From NCBI GenBank assembly GCA_963715815.1, contig OY970278.1, positions 1,612,001-1,676,000 on the forward strand: a stretch of DNA of 64,000 bases, read 5' to 3'. A model generated the notes under the pieces. That model worked only from the letters and a program-made list of their open reading frames with translations, did no database searches and was not told the origin of the DNA. The translations under genes were made by a program, and so were the position numbers. This DNA comes from JAFAMS01 sp963715815. Its GTDB lineage: Bacteria; Vulcanimicrobiota; Vulcanimicrobiia; Vulcanimicrobiales; Vulcanimicrobiaceae. Shown piece after piece: positions 33,637-42,169 of this stretch (its first letter is position 1; every line of letters starts with the position of its first letter).

Positions 33637-34722
33637 TCAACGCGAGAACCCGATGTGCCGGAGCGCGGCGAGCAAGAGAGCTTGCGATACGCCGTCGTCG
33701 TTCATCGTGCGCCCGATGCGATCGAGCAAGACGAATCGAACTCCTTTTGCGCTGCGCTTCTTGTCATGTCGCGTGGCGGCGGCGATGGAACGAGCCGAGT
33801 AGCGTTGCCACGTATCGGGGACGGGAATCGTTCGCAAGAATTGCTCGATCGCGTGCGCATCTGTGTCACGCAGATGACCCCGCGCGGCTGAGAGTGCGAC
33901 GGCTGCGCGCATCCCGACGATCACCGCCTCGCCGTGGCGCAACATACCGTAGCCGGCAACGTTTTCGAGCGCATGCGCGACCGTATGGCCGAAATTGAGC
34001 TGTGCGCGCATTCCGGAGCGTTCGTGCTCGTCGGCTGCGACGACGCGCGCCTTGATCGCGACGCATCGAGCAATGATGCGCGTCGTCAGCGGCTCGCGCA
34101 GCGCGACGACGTCTTTCCACGAAATCAGCAGCGTTCGATAAAGGCGCGCATCGGCGATCAGGGCGGATTTGACGATTTCTCCGAGCCCGGAGATGCGATC
34201 GCGCCGATCGAGTCCGCGTAGAACGCTCGGATCGATGACGACGAGATCGGGTTGCGCGACCACGCCGATGAGGTTCTTTCCGAGATTGTGGTTCAAGCCG
34301 GTCTTCCCACCAATTGACGAGTCGACATCGGCGAGCAGCGTCGTCGGAACCGAGATGAAGCGTACGCCGCGCAAATAGGTGGCGGCCACGAATCCGATTG
34401 CGTCGCCGATCGTCCCACCGCCGACGCCCACGATCGTCGAACGCCGGTCCAGACCCGCACGCAGTAACTTGCCGTACAGCGGCTCGATGCTGCGCAGCGA
34501 TTTCAGACGCTCGTCGGCCGCAACTGCAATGACCGTCGCCGGATTGCCGTATGCTTCAAACGCGCGCGCTAGCTCATTCAGCTTTTTCGCAAGACGGCGA
34601 TCGCCGACGACGGCAACGCGCGTCCCACGTTCAGCTCCGGTAAGGCGCACGAGATCGCGCAGTGCGCCCTCACGTATGATGACGTTATATGCGCGCTCCT
34701 CGAGTTTTACCGCGACCTTCAC
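33637..34722 (-). CDS. aroB: 3-dehydroquinate synthase
   Basis: A 361-residue AroB converting DAHP to 3-dehydroquinate. VGVGGGTIGDAIGFVAATYLRGVRFISVPTTLLADVDSSIGGKTGLNH (residues 96-143) contains the NAD loop and active-site Lys/Asp; the zinc ligands are Glu in SGLGEIVKSALI and the His residues in NFGHTVAHALE and LRHGEAV. It overlaps aroK by 4 bp and is the last gene of the aro operon. Confidence 0.96.
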   Translation of the reverse strand: MKVAVKLEERAYNVIIREGALRDLVRLTGAERGTRVAVVGDRRLAKKLNELARAFEAYGNPATVIAVAADERLKSLRSIEPLYGKLLRAGLDRRSTIVGVGGGTIGDAIGFVAATYLRGVRFISVPTTLLADVDSSIGGKTGLNHNLGKNLIGVVAQPDLVVIDPSVLRGLDRRDRISGLGEIVKSALIADARLYRTLLISWKDVVALREPLTTRIIARCVAIKARVVAADEHERSGMRAQLNFGHTVAHALENVAGYGMLRHGEAVIVGMRAAVALSAARGHLRDTDAHAIEQFLRTIPVPDTWQRYSARSIAAATRHDKKRSAKGVRFVLLDRIGRTMNDDGVSQALLLAALRHIGFSR

Positions 34723-35222
34723 GTGCGTCGCTGTCCCTCGACAAGCGCGGCTATTTCCTCGGCTGAATGGGAGCTTGTGTCGATGCAGATGGCGGCGCGT
34801 TCGAAGCGTGCGAGCCGTCGCGCGCGCATGCGCGCAAGAGCATCGGGCTGCGCAAGCATCGGACGTACTTCACCGTTGCCGCGATCGAGACGCGATGCGA
34901 GAATCTCATCGGGCGCATCCAGGAATATCAGCACGCCGGCCGCGCTAACGGCATCGTACGAGTCATCGCGTTCGAGCGCGCCTCCGCCGAGCGCTACGAC
35001 TGCACCAGGATGCTCGCACGCCGCCTTGACTGCGCGCGCCTCACGCTCGCGAAATCCCGGCTCGCCCTCACGCGCGAAGATCTCGGCGATCGTGGTGCCG
35101 GCCTCGGCGACGATCATGGCGTCGGTGTCGAGCGCGTCGCACCCGCGCAGCTGTGCCAAGAGCGGCGCAACCGTCGATTTTCCACTACCCGAAAGACCGC
35201 AGAGGAAGATGCTATCGGGCAC
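34719..35222 (-). CDS. aroK: shikimate kinase
   Basis: About 167 residues: P-loop IFLCGLSGSGKSTVAPLLA, DTDAMIVAEAG (shikimate Asp), FREREARAVK (Arg), ALGGGALERDD and the LID Arg in RPMLAQPDALARMRARR. Phosphorylates shikimate with ATP. GTG 35222 was chosen since the conserved fold starts there and it overlaps the aroC end by 11 bp; the longer frame is antisense-free but shifted aroC sequence. Confidence 0.93.
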   Translation of the reverse strand: MPDSIFLCGLSGSGKSTVAPLLAQLRGCDALDTDAMIVAEAGTTIAEIFAREGEPGFREREARAVKAACEHPGAVVALGGGALERDDSYDAVSAAGVLIFLDAPDEILASRLDRGNGEVRPMLAQPDALARMRARRLARFERAAICIDTSSHSAEEIAALVEGQRRT

Positions 35223-36384
35223 GCACGGTTGCGTCCCACGCGCGGACGCGTTCGTTGACCTCATCGATCGTATCACCGCCGAACTTCTCGAGCACGGCGG
35301 AGGCGAGGACGAGCGCGAGCAGAGATTCTCCGATCACGGCCGCAGCCGGCACCGCGCAAACGTCGCTGCGTTCGATGTGCGCCTGCGTCGCTTTGCCCGT
35401 TCGCAGATCGACGGAGTCAAGCGGCTTCATCAATGTCGCGAGCGGCTTCATCGCTGCGCGGACGACGATCGGCTGTCCCGTCGTCATCCCGCCATCGACG
35501 CCGCCCGAACGGTTAGTACGGTACGACGTTCGCGAACCCTCACCGTTTCCGGGATAAAATGCATCGTGCGCCGACGTTCCCGGCGCGCGCGCGAGTGAAA
35601 AACCGAGTCCGACTTCAACGCCCTTTATTGCGTTGAGCGAAAGAAACGCTTTGCCGATCTCGGCTTCGAGACGGCGATCCCACTGCACGTACGAACCCAG
35701 TCCGACCGGAACGTTGTGCGCGACGGTCTCGATCACGCCGCCGAGCGTATCGCCGGCGCCTTTGGCAGCTTCAATAGTGTCGATCATGCGCTGCGCCGCC
35801 GCGGCATCGAGCGCACGAACCGGAGATGCATCAATCGTATCGGTATCGACCTCGCTCCACGGCGATTCGTCGACGGCATCGCCGATTTGCACGACTCGGC
35901 TTTGAATCTGAATCCCGATGCACTCGAGAAAACGCCGCGCGACGCTTCCAAGCGCAACGCGCGCCGCCGTTTCGCGCGCACTGGCCCGTTCTAAGACGTT
36001 GCGCATGTCGTCGTGCGCGTATTTGATGCCGCCGATGCGATCGGCATGTCCTGGTCGCGGCACGCTGACGACGCGGCGTGAACGCACGCTCTCGTCGGTC
36101 GGTTCTTCGACGGACATGATCTCCGACCACGAGCGCCAGTCGCGGTTGTCGATGACGAGACCAATCGGGCTGCCGAGCGTTTTGCCGAACCGGACGCCGG
36201 CAAGAATGCGGATTTCATCGGTCTCGATGTTCTGACGGTTTCCGCGTCCGTAGCCAAGCTTGCGACGCTTGGCTTGCGCGTGCAAGTAGGCGCTCTCGAG
36301 CTCGATCCCCGCCGGAATGCCTTCGATGATGCCGAGCAGGGCTTGGCCGTGCGATTCACCAGCTGTCAGATAGCGCAAGCTCAT
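35212..36384 (-). CDS. aroC: chorismate synthase
   Basis: A 390-residue FMN-dependent AroC forming chorismate from EPSP. MSLRYLTAGESHGQALLGIIEGIPAGI is the family start, with GYGRGNRQNIETDEIRILAGVRFGKTLGSPIGLVIDNRDW, RPGHADRIGGIKY, ARETAARVALGSVA, and RTNRSGGVDGGMTTGQPIVVRAAMKP. ATG 36384 overlaps the aroE stop (ATGA). Confidence 0.97.
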   Translation of the reverse strand: MSLRYLTAGESHGQALLGIIEGIPAGIELESAYLHAQAKRRKLGYGRGNRQNIETDEIRILAGVRFGKTLGSPIGLVIDNRDWRSWSEIMSVEEPTDESVRSRRVVSVPRPGHADRIGGIKYAHDDMRNVLERASARETAARVALGSVARRFLECIGIQIQSRVVQIGDAVDESPWSEVDTDTIDASPVRALDAAAAQRMIDTIEAAKGAGDTLGGVIETVAHNVPVGLGSYVQWDRRLEAEIGKAFLSLNAIKGVEVGLGFSLARAPGTSAHDAFYPGNGEGSRTSYRTNRSGGVDGGMTTGQPIVVRAAMKPLATLMKPLDSVDLRTGKATQAHIERSDVCAVPAAAVIGESLLALVLASAVLEKFGGDTIDEVNERVRAWDATVRAR

Positions 36385-37214
36385 GCTGCGAGTTTCTCCA
36401 GACGAATGCGCGAAGCGTCGTCGATCGCCGGACGAAAACCGAACCAACCCTCGAATGTCGCGAGCGCTTGTTCCAAAAGCATCGTAAAGCCGCCGATGGC
36501 TTGCAATCCTTTCATGCGCGCGTGCGCCAAGAACGGTGTGTCAGCCGGACGATAAACCAGATCGAACGCAAGCGAGGATGCCGGCGTGTTTGCAGGCAGA
36601 AGATCGCGCGCGGGCTGACCGGTTTGTCCGAGCGGTGTCGCGTTGACGTAGAGCTCTGCGGCGGGCAGCGCTGCGTTCATTTCGAGTGCGTTAAACGCTG
36701 TCGCAGGCGTGCGCACCGACGCATCCGCGCAAAGTACCTTAGCGCGCGTGAGCGTTCGCGCGACGATCGTGACTGTCGCTGCGCCGCGCTCGCCAAGGAC
36801 GGTCGCGACTGCGCGTGCACCGCCGCCCGCGCCAAAGATCAGCGCGTGGATTCCGCGTGTCTCGAATCCGGCCAAGTCGAGCGTGGCCGCGATCCCTGCG
36901 ACGTCGGTGTTGTCGCCGATGAAGCCCGCGCCTTCGCGGCGCACGACGTTGACGGCGGCTGTTGCGCGCGCGGCGTTCGTCCATCCGTCGAGTAGCTCGA
37001 CAATGTGTTCCTTGTGCGGCATCGTGACGTTGCAACCGACAAACTGGGCGTCGTCGCGCCAGACGGCAAGCGTGGCTGCGAGGGCCTCCGGGTGAACGTC
37101 GACCGCCTGATAATCTAGATCGATCTCCGCAACGCGCGCGAACTCGGCAAATAGCGCGGGCGAGAGCGAATGCGCAATTGGATGCCCGATCACGGCGGCG
37201 CGATACTCAGCCAC
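36381..37214 (-). CDS. aroE: shikimate dehydrogenase
   Basis: A 277-residue NADPH-dependent AroE. Substrate motifs GHPIAHSLSPALF and NVTMPHKEHIVELLD (catalytic Lys), NVVRREGAGFIGDNTD (Asp), and the dinucleotide loop FGAGGGARAVATVLGERG are intact. It overlaps aroA by 8 bp and aroC by 4 bp. Confidence 0.96.
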   Translation of the reverse strand: MAEYRAAVIGHPIAHSLSPALFAEFARVAEIDLDYQAVDVHPEALAATLAVWRDDAQFVGCNVTMPHKEHIVELLDGWTNAARATAAVNVVRREGAGFIGDNTDVAGIAATLDLAGFETRGIHALIFGAGGGARAVATVLGERGAATVTIVARTLTRAKVLCADASVRTPATAFNALEMNAALPAAELYVNATPLGQTGQPARDLLPANTPASSLAFDLVYRPADTPFLAHARMKGLQAIGGFTMLLEQALATFEGWFGFRPAIDDASRIRLEKLAA

Positions 37215-38496
37215 GCAGTGAATCCAGCGTGGAGAAGAACTCCGGATACGAGATTGCTACGGAGTCGGCACCCGATATCGCAATTGGTCCGGGTGTGCCG
37301 AGGCCCGCGATCGCGAACGCCATGGCTATACGATGATCGCGCATCGCGTCGACCGCTCCGCCGTGAAGCGAGGCTGGACCGGTTACGGAGAATCCATCCG
37401 TATAGGGCTCGATCTGCATTCCGATCGCGCGTCCGCCGCGCACGATCGCCTCGATGCGATCGGATTCCTTGTAGCGCAACTCCCCGGCTCCCCGCACGTT
37501 CGTCGTCCCTTCGGCGAAGGACGCGACGATCGCGAGCAGCGGCAGCTCGTCGACGAGATCGGGAACTTCGCCACCTTCGACGACCGTTGCGCGCAGCGGC
37601 GCATATTCCGTGCGAATCGTTCCCAGCGGTTCCGCGGAAGATCCGTGATGCGTAAGCGTAATTGCCGCGCCCATGCGCCGCAGAACGTCGATGAAACCGA
37701 GACGGGTCGGATTCAACCCAACGCCTGTGATCTCGACGCTGCTATGCGGAACGATGGTAGCGGCAGCGATCCAATAGGCCGCGCTCGACAGATCGCCGGG
37801 AATCATCAACTTCTCGCGCATAGCGCGCAGACGCTGGGATCCATCGATCTGCAGTGTGCCCTCAGCGGCCGTAATCTTCCCACCGAAGGCCGGCAGCATG
37901 CGTTCGCTATGATCGCGGCTGCGCAGCGCGCCGCGCAAAGTCGTCGTGCCGTTCGCGTTCAACGCGGCAAAAATAAGAGCGCCTTTGACTTGCGCACTAT
38001 TGACCGGAAGCTCGTAGTCGAATCCCCGAAGCTGCGAGGTTCCGCGCACCCGAATTGGTGCGTGCAAGCCCTCCTCGAGATCGATTCCCGCGCCCATCTC
38101 CGTCAGCGGCGTCGCAATGCGGCGCATCGGACGCTTCCGCAGCGACTCGTCGCCGTCGAGCGTAACATCGAGATCGTGCGCGCAGAGAATCCCGGAAAGC
38201 AGGCGCATCGTCGTCCCTGAGTTTCCGCAATCCAACGCTTGCGACGGTTGCGTGAACGCGCCGCCGCGGCCTTCGACGATCACGTCGTTGTCTTCGTCGC
38301 TGATGGTTATGCCGAGTGCTTCGAGGCAACGCCGCGTCGAGCGCACGTCGTGACCGCTCGGCAATCCGGTAATATGCGTCCGTCCGGCCGCAAGCGCGGC
38401 AAAAAGAAGCGCGCGATGCGCGATCGACTTGTCGCCGGGGACGGTGAGACTGCCGCGCAGCGCGGTCGACGCGGGCGCAACGGCTAGCTCGCTCAC
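37207..38496 (-). CDS. aroA: 3-phosphoshikimate 1-carboxyvinyltransferase (EPSP synthase)
   Basis: A 429-residue EPSP synthase: LTVPGDKSIAHRALLFAALAAG (shikimate-phosphate Lys/Ser), DCGNSGTTMRLLSGILC, DGDESLRKRPMRRIATPLTEMGA, VPDLVDELPLLAIVASFAEGTT with catalytic Asp, RYKESDRIEAI, and DHRIAMAFAIAGL. Residues around the NSGTTMR loop keep Gly, and Pro at RPMRRI is kept. It overlaps the fusion gene by 4 bp. Confidence 0.97.
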   Translation of the reverse strand: MSELAVAPASTALRGSLTVPGDKSIAHRALLFAALAAGRTHITGLPSGHDVRSTRRCLEALGITISDEDNDVIVEGRGGAFTQPSQALDCGNSGTTMRLLSGILCAHDLDVTLDGDESLRKRPMRRIATPLTEMGAGIDLEEGLHAPIRVRGTSQLRGFDYELPVNSAQVKGALIFAALNANGTTTLRGALRSRDHSERMLPAFGGKITAAEGTLQIDGSQRLRAMREKLMIPGDLSSAAYWIAAATIVPHSSVEITGVGLNPTRLGFIDVLRRMGAAITLTHHGSSAEPLGTIRTEYAPLRATVVEGGEVPDLVDELPLLAIVASFAEGTTNVRGAGELRYKESDRIEAIVRGGRAIGMQIEPYTDGFSVTGPASLHGGAVDAMRDHRIAMAFAIAGLGTPGPIAISGADSVAISYPEFFSTLDSLRG

Positions 38497-40289
38497 GCCT
38501 TCAGCGTGGCCTCACCCGCGCCCGCATCGAAGATCGGAACGCGATCGAGCTCTGCGACGATCGTGCGGAAGTCATCAAATGTGAGCGCTTGATCCTTATC
38601 GCTCAGCGCCTCCGGCGGATTTGGATGCACCTCGAGAATCAAGCCGTGCGCACCTGCGGCCTTCGCAGCGCGGCACATCGGCGCGATCCAGCGGCGCACG
38701 CCGACGCCGTGCGACGGATCGACGAAGACCGGGAGATGCGTCTTCTCGCGCAAGACGGGTATCGCGGACAGATCGAGCGTGTTACGTGTCGCCGTTTCGA
38801 AGGTGCGGATTCCGCGCTCGCACAGCATCACGTTCGGATTGCCCTCGGCGAGAATATATTCGGCTGCGGCGATCAGCTCTTCGATCGTAGCGGAGAGGCC
38901 GCGCTTGAGGAGCACGGGTTTTCCGGTCCGGCCGATCGCTTTGAGCAGATCGAAGTTTTGCATGTTACGTGCACCAATCTGCAGCACGTCGACTTGCGCC
39001 GCCATGCGATCGACTTGATCGATGCTCATCACTTCGCTCACGGTCGGCATTCCGGTCGCGCGTCCGGCTTCGCATAGATGCGTGACGCCTTCCCAGCCGA
39101 GGCCTTGGAACGCATACGGGTTCGTGCGTGGCTTAAATGCGCCGCCGCGCAGCATGACCGCGCCTGCGTCGTGGACCGCATGCGCGGTTTCCAGAACTTG
39201 CCCCCGGGATTCAACCGAGCACGGACCCGCGATGATCGCAAACATGCCGTCGCCGATGTCGACGTTGCCGATGCGCAGGCGCGTACCGGTCGGACGCGAA
39301 TCGCGCGCGGCGCGCGGCGTGCTCGACGACGCGGAACTCTTTTGTGGCTTCTGCGGAACGAACGCCGTCTTCGGAAGGACGTCGCGCAGTGACGGGATTG
39401 GCGGCGCCGCGATTCCGGCCGCGACTGCGGCGACGTGCGCGTTTGAGCGATAGCTGCCGATGATGCGCAGATCGAGTGCGGCCTTGCGTAGCTCGGCAAG
39501 GGCGTCCGCATGTTGCGAGTCGAGCAGATCGCCGTCGATGTCGAGATAGAATTCGGCCTCTTGCGGTCGGCCGAGCGTCGGTTTCGATTCCAACTTCCCG
39601 ACACTGATCCCGGCTGATGCGATGACGCTGAGACACCGCGACAGCGAGCCGGCAGCATTCGACGTGACGAGAATCAGCGACGTCTTGCGCGGGCCGTCGC
39701 TTTCATCGACCGCAAGCGCCGGGTGACTGCCTTCGCGGGAACGGAAGACGATGAAACGCGTGAAGTTTTCGGGATGGTCGGCGACGCGTGGCGCGAGCTC
39801 GACGAGTCCATAGCGTACCGCGGCGCTCGGCGGAGCAATCGCTGCAATTCCGGTGCTACCGGCGCGTGCGACCTCGCGAGCTGCGATGCCGGTATCCTCG
39901 CAAGGCACCGTTCGTGCGTGCGGGAGGCTGGCAAGAAATTTACCACACTCCGCGATCACGAGCGGATGTGCGAGAATCTCACGAACGTCCTCGAGCGTCG
40001 TTCCGGGTGTTCCGAGCAAACGGTGATCCATGCGCCAGACGATCTCGGCAACGGGTACCAGATCGAACTCGAGTAGCAGATCGTAGCCGTCGCGCACCGT
40101 GCCGGCGATCGCGTTGTCGATCGGAACGATCCCAACGTCGGCGCGTCCCGCCGAGACTGCGACCGCTGCCGCGCGAAAGCTCGGCGCTCCCAGCGTCGTC
40201 GCGTCTTCGGCTCCGGACCGTGCGCGAAAGTACGCCTCGAGCGCCAGCTGTGAGTGCGCCCCGTCGATACCTTCGAATGCCCCGATCAT
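38493..40289 (-). CDS. prephenate dehydratase-ACT-DAHP synthase fusion
   Basis: A 598-residue three-domain protein. Residues 1-185: prephenate dehydratase with VPIDNAIAGTV and the catalytic Thr in ENFTRFIVF. Residues 200-285: ACT domain with ESKP (variant of the Phe-binding ESRP motif) at about 235. Residues 290-340: Ala/Pro/Ser-rich linker. Residues 341-598: type I-beta DAHP synthase (IIAGPCSVES, LRGGAFKPRTNPYAFQG, IGARNMQNFDLL, VFVDPSHGVG). One chain thus carries the first shikimate enzyme and a phenylalanine-branch enzyme with a Phe sensor between them. No chorismate mutase domain is seen. The second ATG (40289) is 6 bases from GGAGG and preferred over 40292. It heads an operon controlled by an aromatic leader peptide. 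Confidence 0.93.
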   Translation of the reverse strand: MIGAFEGIDGAHSQLALEAYFRARSGAEDATTLGAPSFRAAAVAVSAGRADVGIVPIDNAIAGTVRDGYDLLLEFDLVPVAEIVWRMDHRLLGTPGTTLEDVREILAHPLVIAECGKFLASLPHARTVPCEDTGIAAREVARAGSTGIAAIAPPSAAVRYGLVELAPRVADHPENFTRFIVFRSREGSHPALAVDESDGPRKTSLILVTSNAAGSLSRCLSVIASAGISVGKLESKPTLGRPQEAEFYLDIDGDLLDSQHADALAELRKAALDLRIIGSYRSNAHVAAVAAGIAAPPIPSLRDVLPKTAFVPQKPQKSSASSSTPRAARDSRPTGTRLRIGNVDIGDGMFAIIAGPCSVESRGQVLETAHAVHDAGAVMLRGGAFKPRTNPYAFQGLGWEGVTHLCEAGRATGMPTVSEVMSIDQVDRMAAQVDVLQIGARNMQNFDLLKAIGRTGKPVLLKRGLSATIEELIAAAEYILAEGNPNVMLCERGIRTFETATRNTLDLSAIPVLREKTHLPVFVDPSHGVGVRRWIAPMCRAAKAAGAHGLILEVHPNPPEALSDKDQALTFDDFRTIVAELDRVPIFDAGAGEATLKA

Positions 40290-40318
40290 CATGATCCTCC
40301 GTTCAACATCATTTATAA

Positions 40319-40350
40319 AGAAAAAACCCCCGCCGCTTCGGCGAGGGGTT
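40319..40350 (-). terminator. intrinsic terminator (attenuator) before the aro operon
   Basis: On the minus strand AACCCC-(U bulge)-CGCCG, loop AAG, CGGCG-GGGGTT, then a T-run. It lies 30 bp before the fusion gene and downstream of the leader peptide. Confidence 0.88.
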
Positions 40351-40393
40351 CGCGCTTTCGCAATTCTGCGAACGTTTTAATGCGCGTACCAAC

Positions 40394-40456
40394 TCAGCCG
40401 AGCGGAGACTCCACCCAGTAAAAGTAGTACGCATAAAACGATGCGGTTGCCAACAT
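40394..40456 (-). CDS. aromatic-amino-acid leader peptide of the aro operon
   Basis: A 20-codon frame ATG to TGA with core FYAYYFYW: four Tyr, two Phe and one Trp in eight residues, followed by VESPLG. The last sense codons CCG CTC GGC (40405-40397) pair with GCCGAAGCGG at 40342-40333 (nine pairs, one bulged A), which includes the loop and both arms of the terminator. A ribosome that finishes the peptide masks this strand and favours termination. One stalled at aromatic codons leaves it free to form the antiterminator. The predicted transcript start is only about 3 nt before the ATG. The mechanism is inferred from base pairing and codon content. Confidence 0.82.
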   Translation of the reverse strand: MLATASFYAYYFYWVESPLG

Positions 40457-40465
40457 TGCTTTTGC

Positions 40466-40495
40466 ATCCAATCACAGGAGCAGCCGAAGTGTCAA
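40466..40495 (-). promoter_or_regulatory. promoter of the aro operon
   Basis: TTGACA (40495-40490), 18-bp spacer ending in an extended -10 TGA, then TTGGAT (40471-40466). Predicted start near 40459. Confidence 0.65.
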
Positions 40496-40542
40496 GCACA
40501 GGACGCTCAGGAGGGCCTCACGAACGAGGCTCAGCCCGCCGG

Positions 40543-40616
40543 GCGGGTGTGATGTAATGGTAGCCTGCCAGCTTCCCAAGCTGGACGTGCGAGTTCGATT
40601 CTCGCTACCCGCTCCA
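40543..40616 (+). tRNA. tRNA-Gly (anticodon CCC)
   Basis: Acceptor arms GCGGGTG/TACCCGC, anticodon stem CCAGC/GCTGG around TTCCCAA (anticodon CCC), T-arm GCGAG-TTCGATT-CTCGC, encoded CCA at 40614-40616. Confidence 0.95.
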
Positions 40617-40656
40617 ACCCTGCCCCAGCGTGCGCAAGGTCAAGTCATGCCCAGGT

Positions 40657-40731
40657 GGCGACGTAGCCAAGTGGTAAGGCAGAGCTCTGCAAAAGCTCCA
40701 TTCCCCAGTTCGACTCTGGGCGTCGCCTCCA
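40657..40731 (+). tRNA. tRNA-Cys (anticodon GCA)
   Basis: Acceptor arms GGCGACG/CGTCGCC, anticodon stem GAGCT/AGCTC around CTGCAAA (anticodon GCA), T-arm CCCAG-TTCGACT-CTGGG, encoded CCA to 40731. The next gene starts one base later. Confidence 0.95.
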
Positions 40732-40732
40732 A

Positions 40733-42169
40733 ATGATGTCTGAACCCCGTCGTGCTGCGCCGCGCTTCTGGCGCATAGGCACCGGCGGCGCGGTGCTGCT
40801 CGCAAGTCTGATCTTCGTCTTTTCGGTGATCGCGCTGTTGGCCGGTCTCGTTGCTGCGCGCCAACTGCGGGAGTCCGCGGTAGAGCAAAGGCTGCTTTTC
40901 GGCGTCCAAGAACGCGCCGATCAGCTCGTCCGCATGCAGCTCGACGAGGAGACTTCACTGCGCGGCTTCTTGATTTCCAAGAGCGCCGCGTTTCTAGAGC
41001 CGTATCTTTCTTTACGCGGGGATCCGTTCGAAGATCTGGACCGTACGCTCTATCAGCGGCTCGGCGAAAGTGATTTGAGCGAAGCCCGTGCCAGGCTGGC
41101 GCGTATCCTCGAATGGCATCGCGAATGGCGAACCGGCGTTGCCGAGGAGCTGATTCGCAATCCAGCACCGGACAACGTCGCGCGCTTGGAATCGTACGGG
41201 AAGATTCTCGACGACCGGATTCGGCGCGAAGCGGCAGCGCTTCGTGACGAGATTACGCTTAAGAACGATCAAGTCGCCGCGTCGCTCGAATCGAACATCA
41301 GCCGCACCGTCGAGTTCGCGGTCGGCTTCGTTCTCATAGTGTCGCTCGGCGTTCTTTATCTTGCGCTCGCGCAGCACTCGACTTCGGCCGCGCTCGAGCG
41401 CCAGCATTCGATCGCCGGACATCTGCAAGCCGCGCTGGGCGTAGGATGGCAGCCGATTCCGGGAACGACAGTCGGAACCGCCTACGTTTCGGCAACGAGC
41501 GAAGCCGAAGTCGGCGGAGACTTGTTCGCGGCATGGCAGCTCGCCGACGATCGCGGTGCGATCATGATCGCGGACATGAGCGGCAAAGGGGTCGACGCGG
41601 TTGTGAACACCGCGTTCTGCAAGTACTCGATTCGCGCGCTGCTGCAAACCTACGGCCGGCCCGACCGCGTGATGACCGAATTCAATCGTCTCTTTGCGAG
41701 CACCGTCAGCGATCCGTCGATGTTCGCGGTTGCGTTTTTGGGGGTGCTGGATGCACGCAGCGGGCGCTTCGACTACGTTTGCGCCGGAGGCGAGCCGGCT
41801 TTTTTCAGGCACGGCAACACCGCGCGCGTTCTTGACGTCGGCGGTCCGATCGTCGGCTTAGAGAGCGATTCGGTATACGTCGAATCGGCGATCACGCTTG
41901 CGGCCGGCGATATCGTCTTGCTCGCAACCGACGGACTGACGGAGTCGCGTGATGCGTCGGGGGATCTACTGGGTTCCGATGCAGCCGCGCAATTGATCGT
42001 GCAAGCACCGAACGAGCCGCAGGCGCTGTGCGACGTGCTGATCGAGACCGTCCGGCAGCGCAGTGCGGGCGACGTCACAGACGATTTGGCGCTGCTTGCA
42101 ATGCGGTTCGAGGGGCTTCTCGATACCGGCGGGCAAACGCAGGCGCTCGCCGAAGCCAGCCGACCGTGA
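40733..42169 (+). CDS. membrane-bound PP2C/SpoIIE-type phosphatase with CHASE3-like sensor
   Basis: A 478-residue protein: membrane span at about 18-42, periplasmic CHASE3-like four-helix sensor to about 195 (MQLDEETSLRGFLISKSAAFLEPY), second span at about 198-218, then a SpoIIE phosphatase domain (TSEAEVGGDLFAAWQLADDRGAIMIADMSGKGVDAVV, FDYVCAGGEPAFF, LLATDGLTESRD, DDLALLAMRF). It should dephosphorylate an anti-anti-sigma-type protein in a partner-switch pathway, but no partner is in the window. The ATG is one base after the tRNA-Cys CCA, so tRNA processing would yield an almost leaderless mRNA. Confidence 0.9.
   Translation: MMSEPRRAAPRFWRIGTGGAVLLASLIFVFSVIALLAGLVAARQLRESAVEQRLLFGVQERADQLVRMQLDEETSLRGFLISKSAAFLEPYLSLRGDPFEDLDRTLYQRLGESDLSEARARLARILEWHREWRTGVAEELIRNPAPDNVARLESYGKILDDRIRREAAALRDEITLKNDQVAASLESNISRTVEFAVGFVLIVSLGVLYLALAQHSTSAALERQHSIAGHLQAALGVGWQPIPGTTVGTAYVSATSEAEVGGDLFAAWQLADDRGAIMIADMSGKGVDAVVNTAFCKYSIRALLQTYGRPDRVMTEFNRLFASTVSDPSMFAVAFLGVLDARSGRFDYVCAGGEPAFFRHGNTARVLDVGGPIVGLESDSVYVESAITLAAGDIVLLATDGLTESRDASGDLLGSDAAAQLIVQAPNEPQALCDVLIETVRQRSAGDVTDDLALLAMRFEGLLDTGGQTQALAEASRP

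Noticed and set aside
35153..35598. Long plus-strand frames opposite aroC and aroK
   Set aside because: High-GC shadow frames of well-conserved genes; many similar frames occur opposite other genes and have no family features.
40543..40731. tRNA pair as an integration site
   Set aside because: Flanking genes are housekeeping and no duplicated tRNA 3' end is seen.
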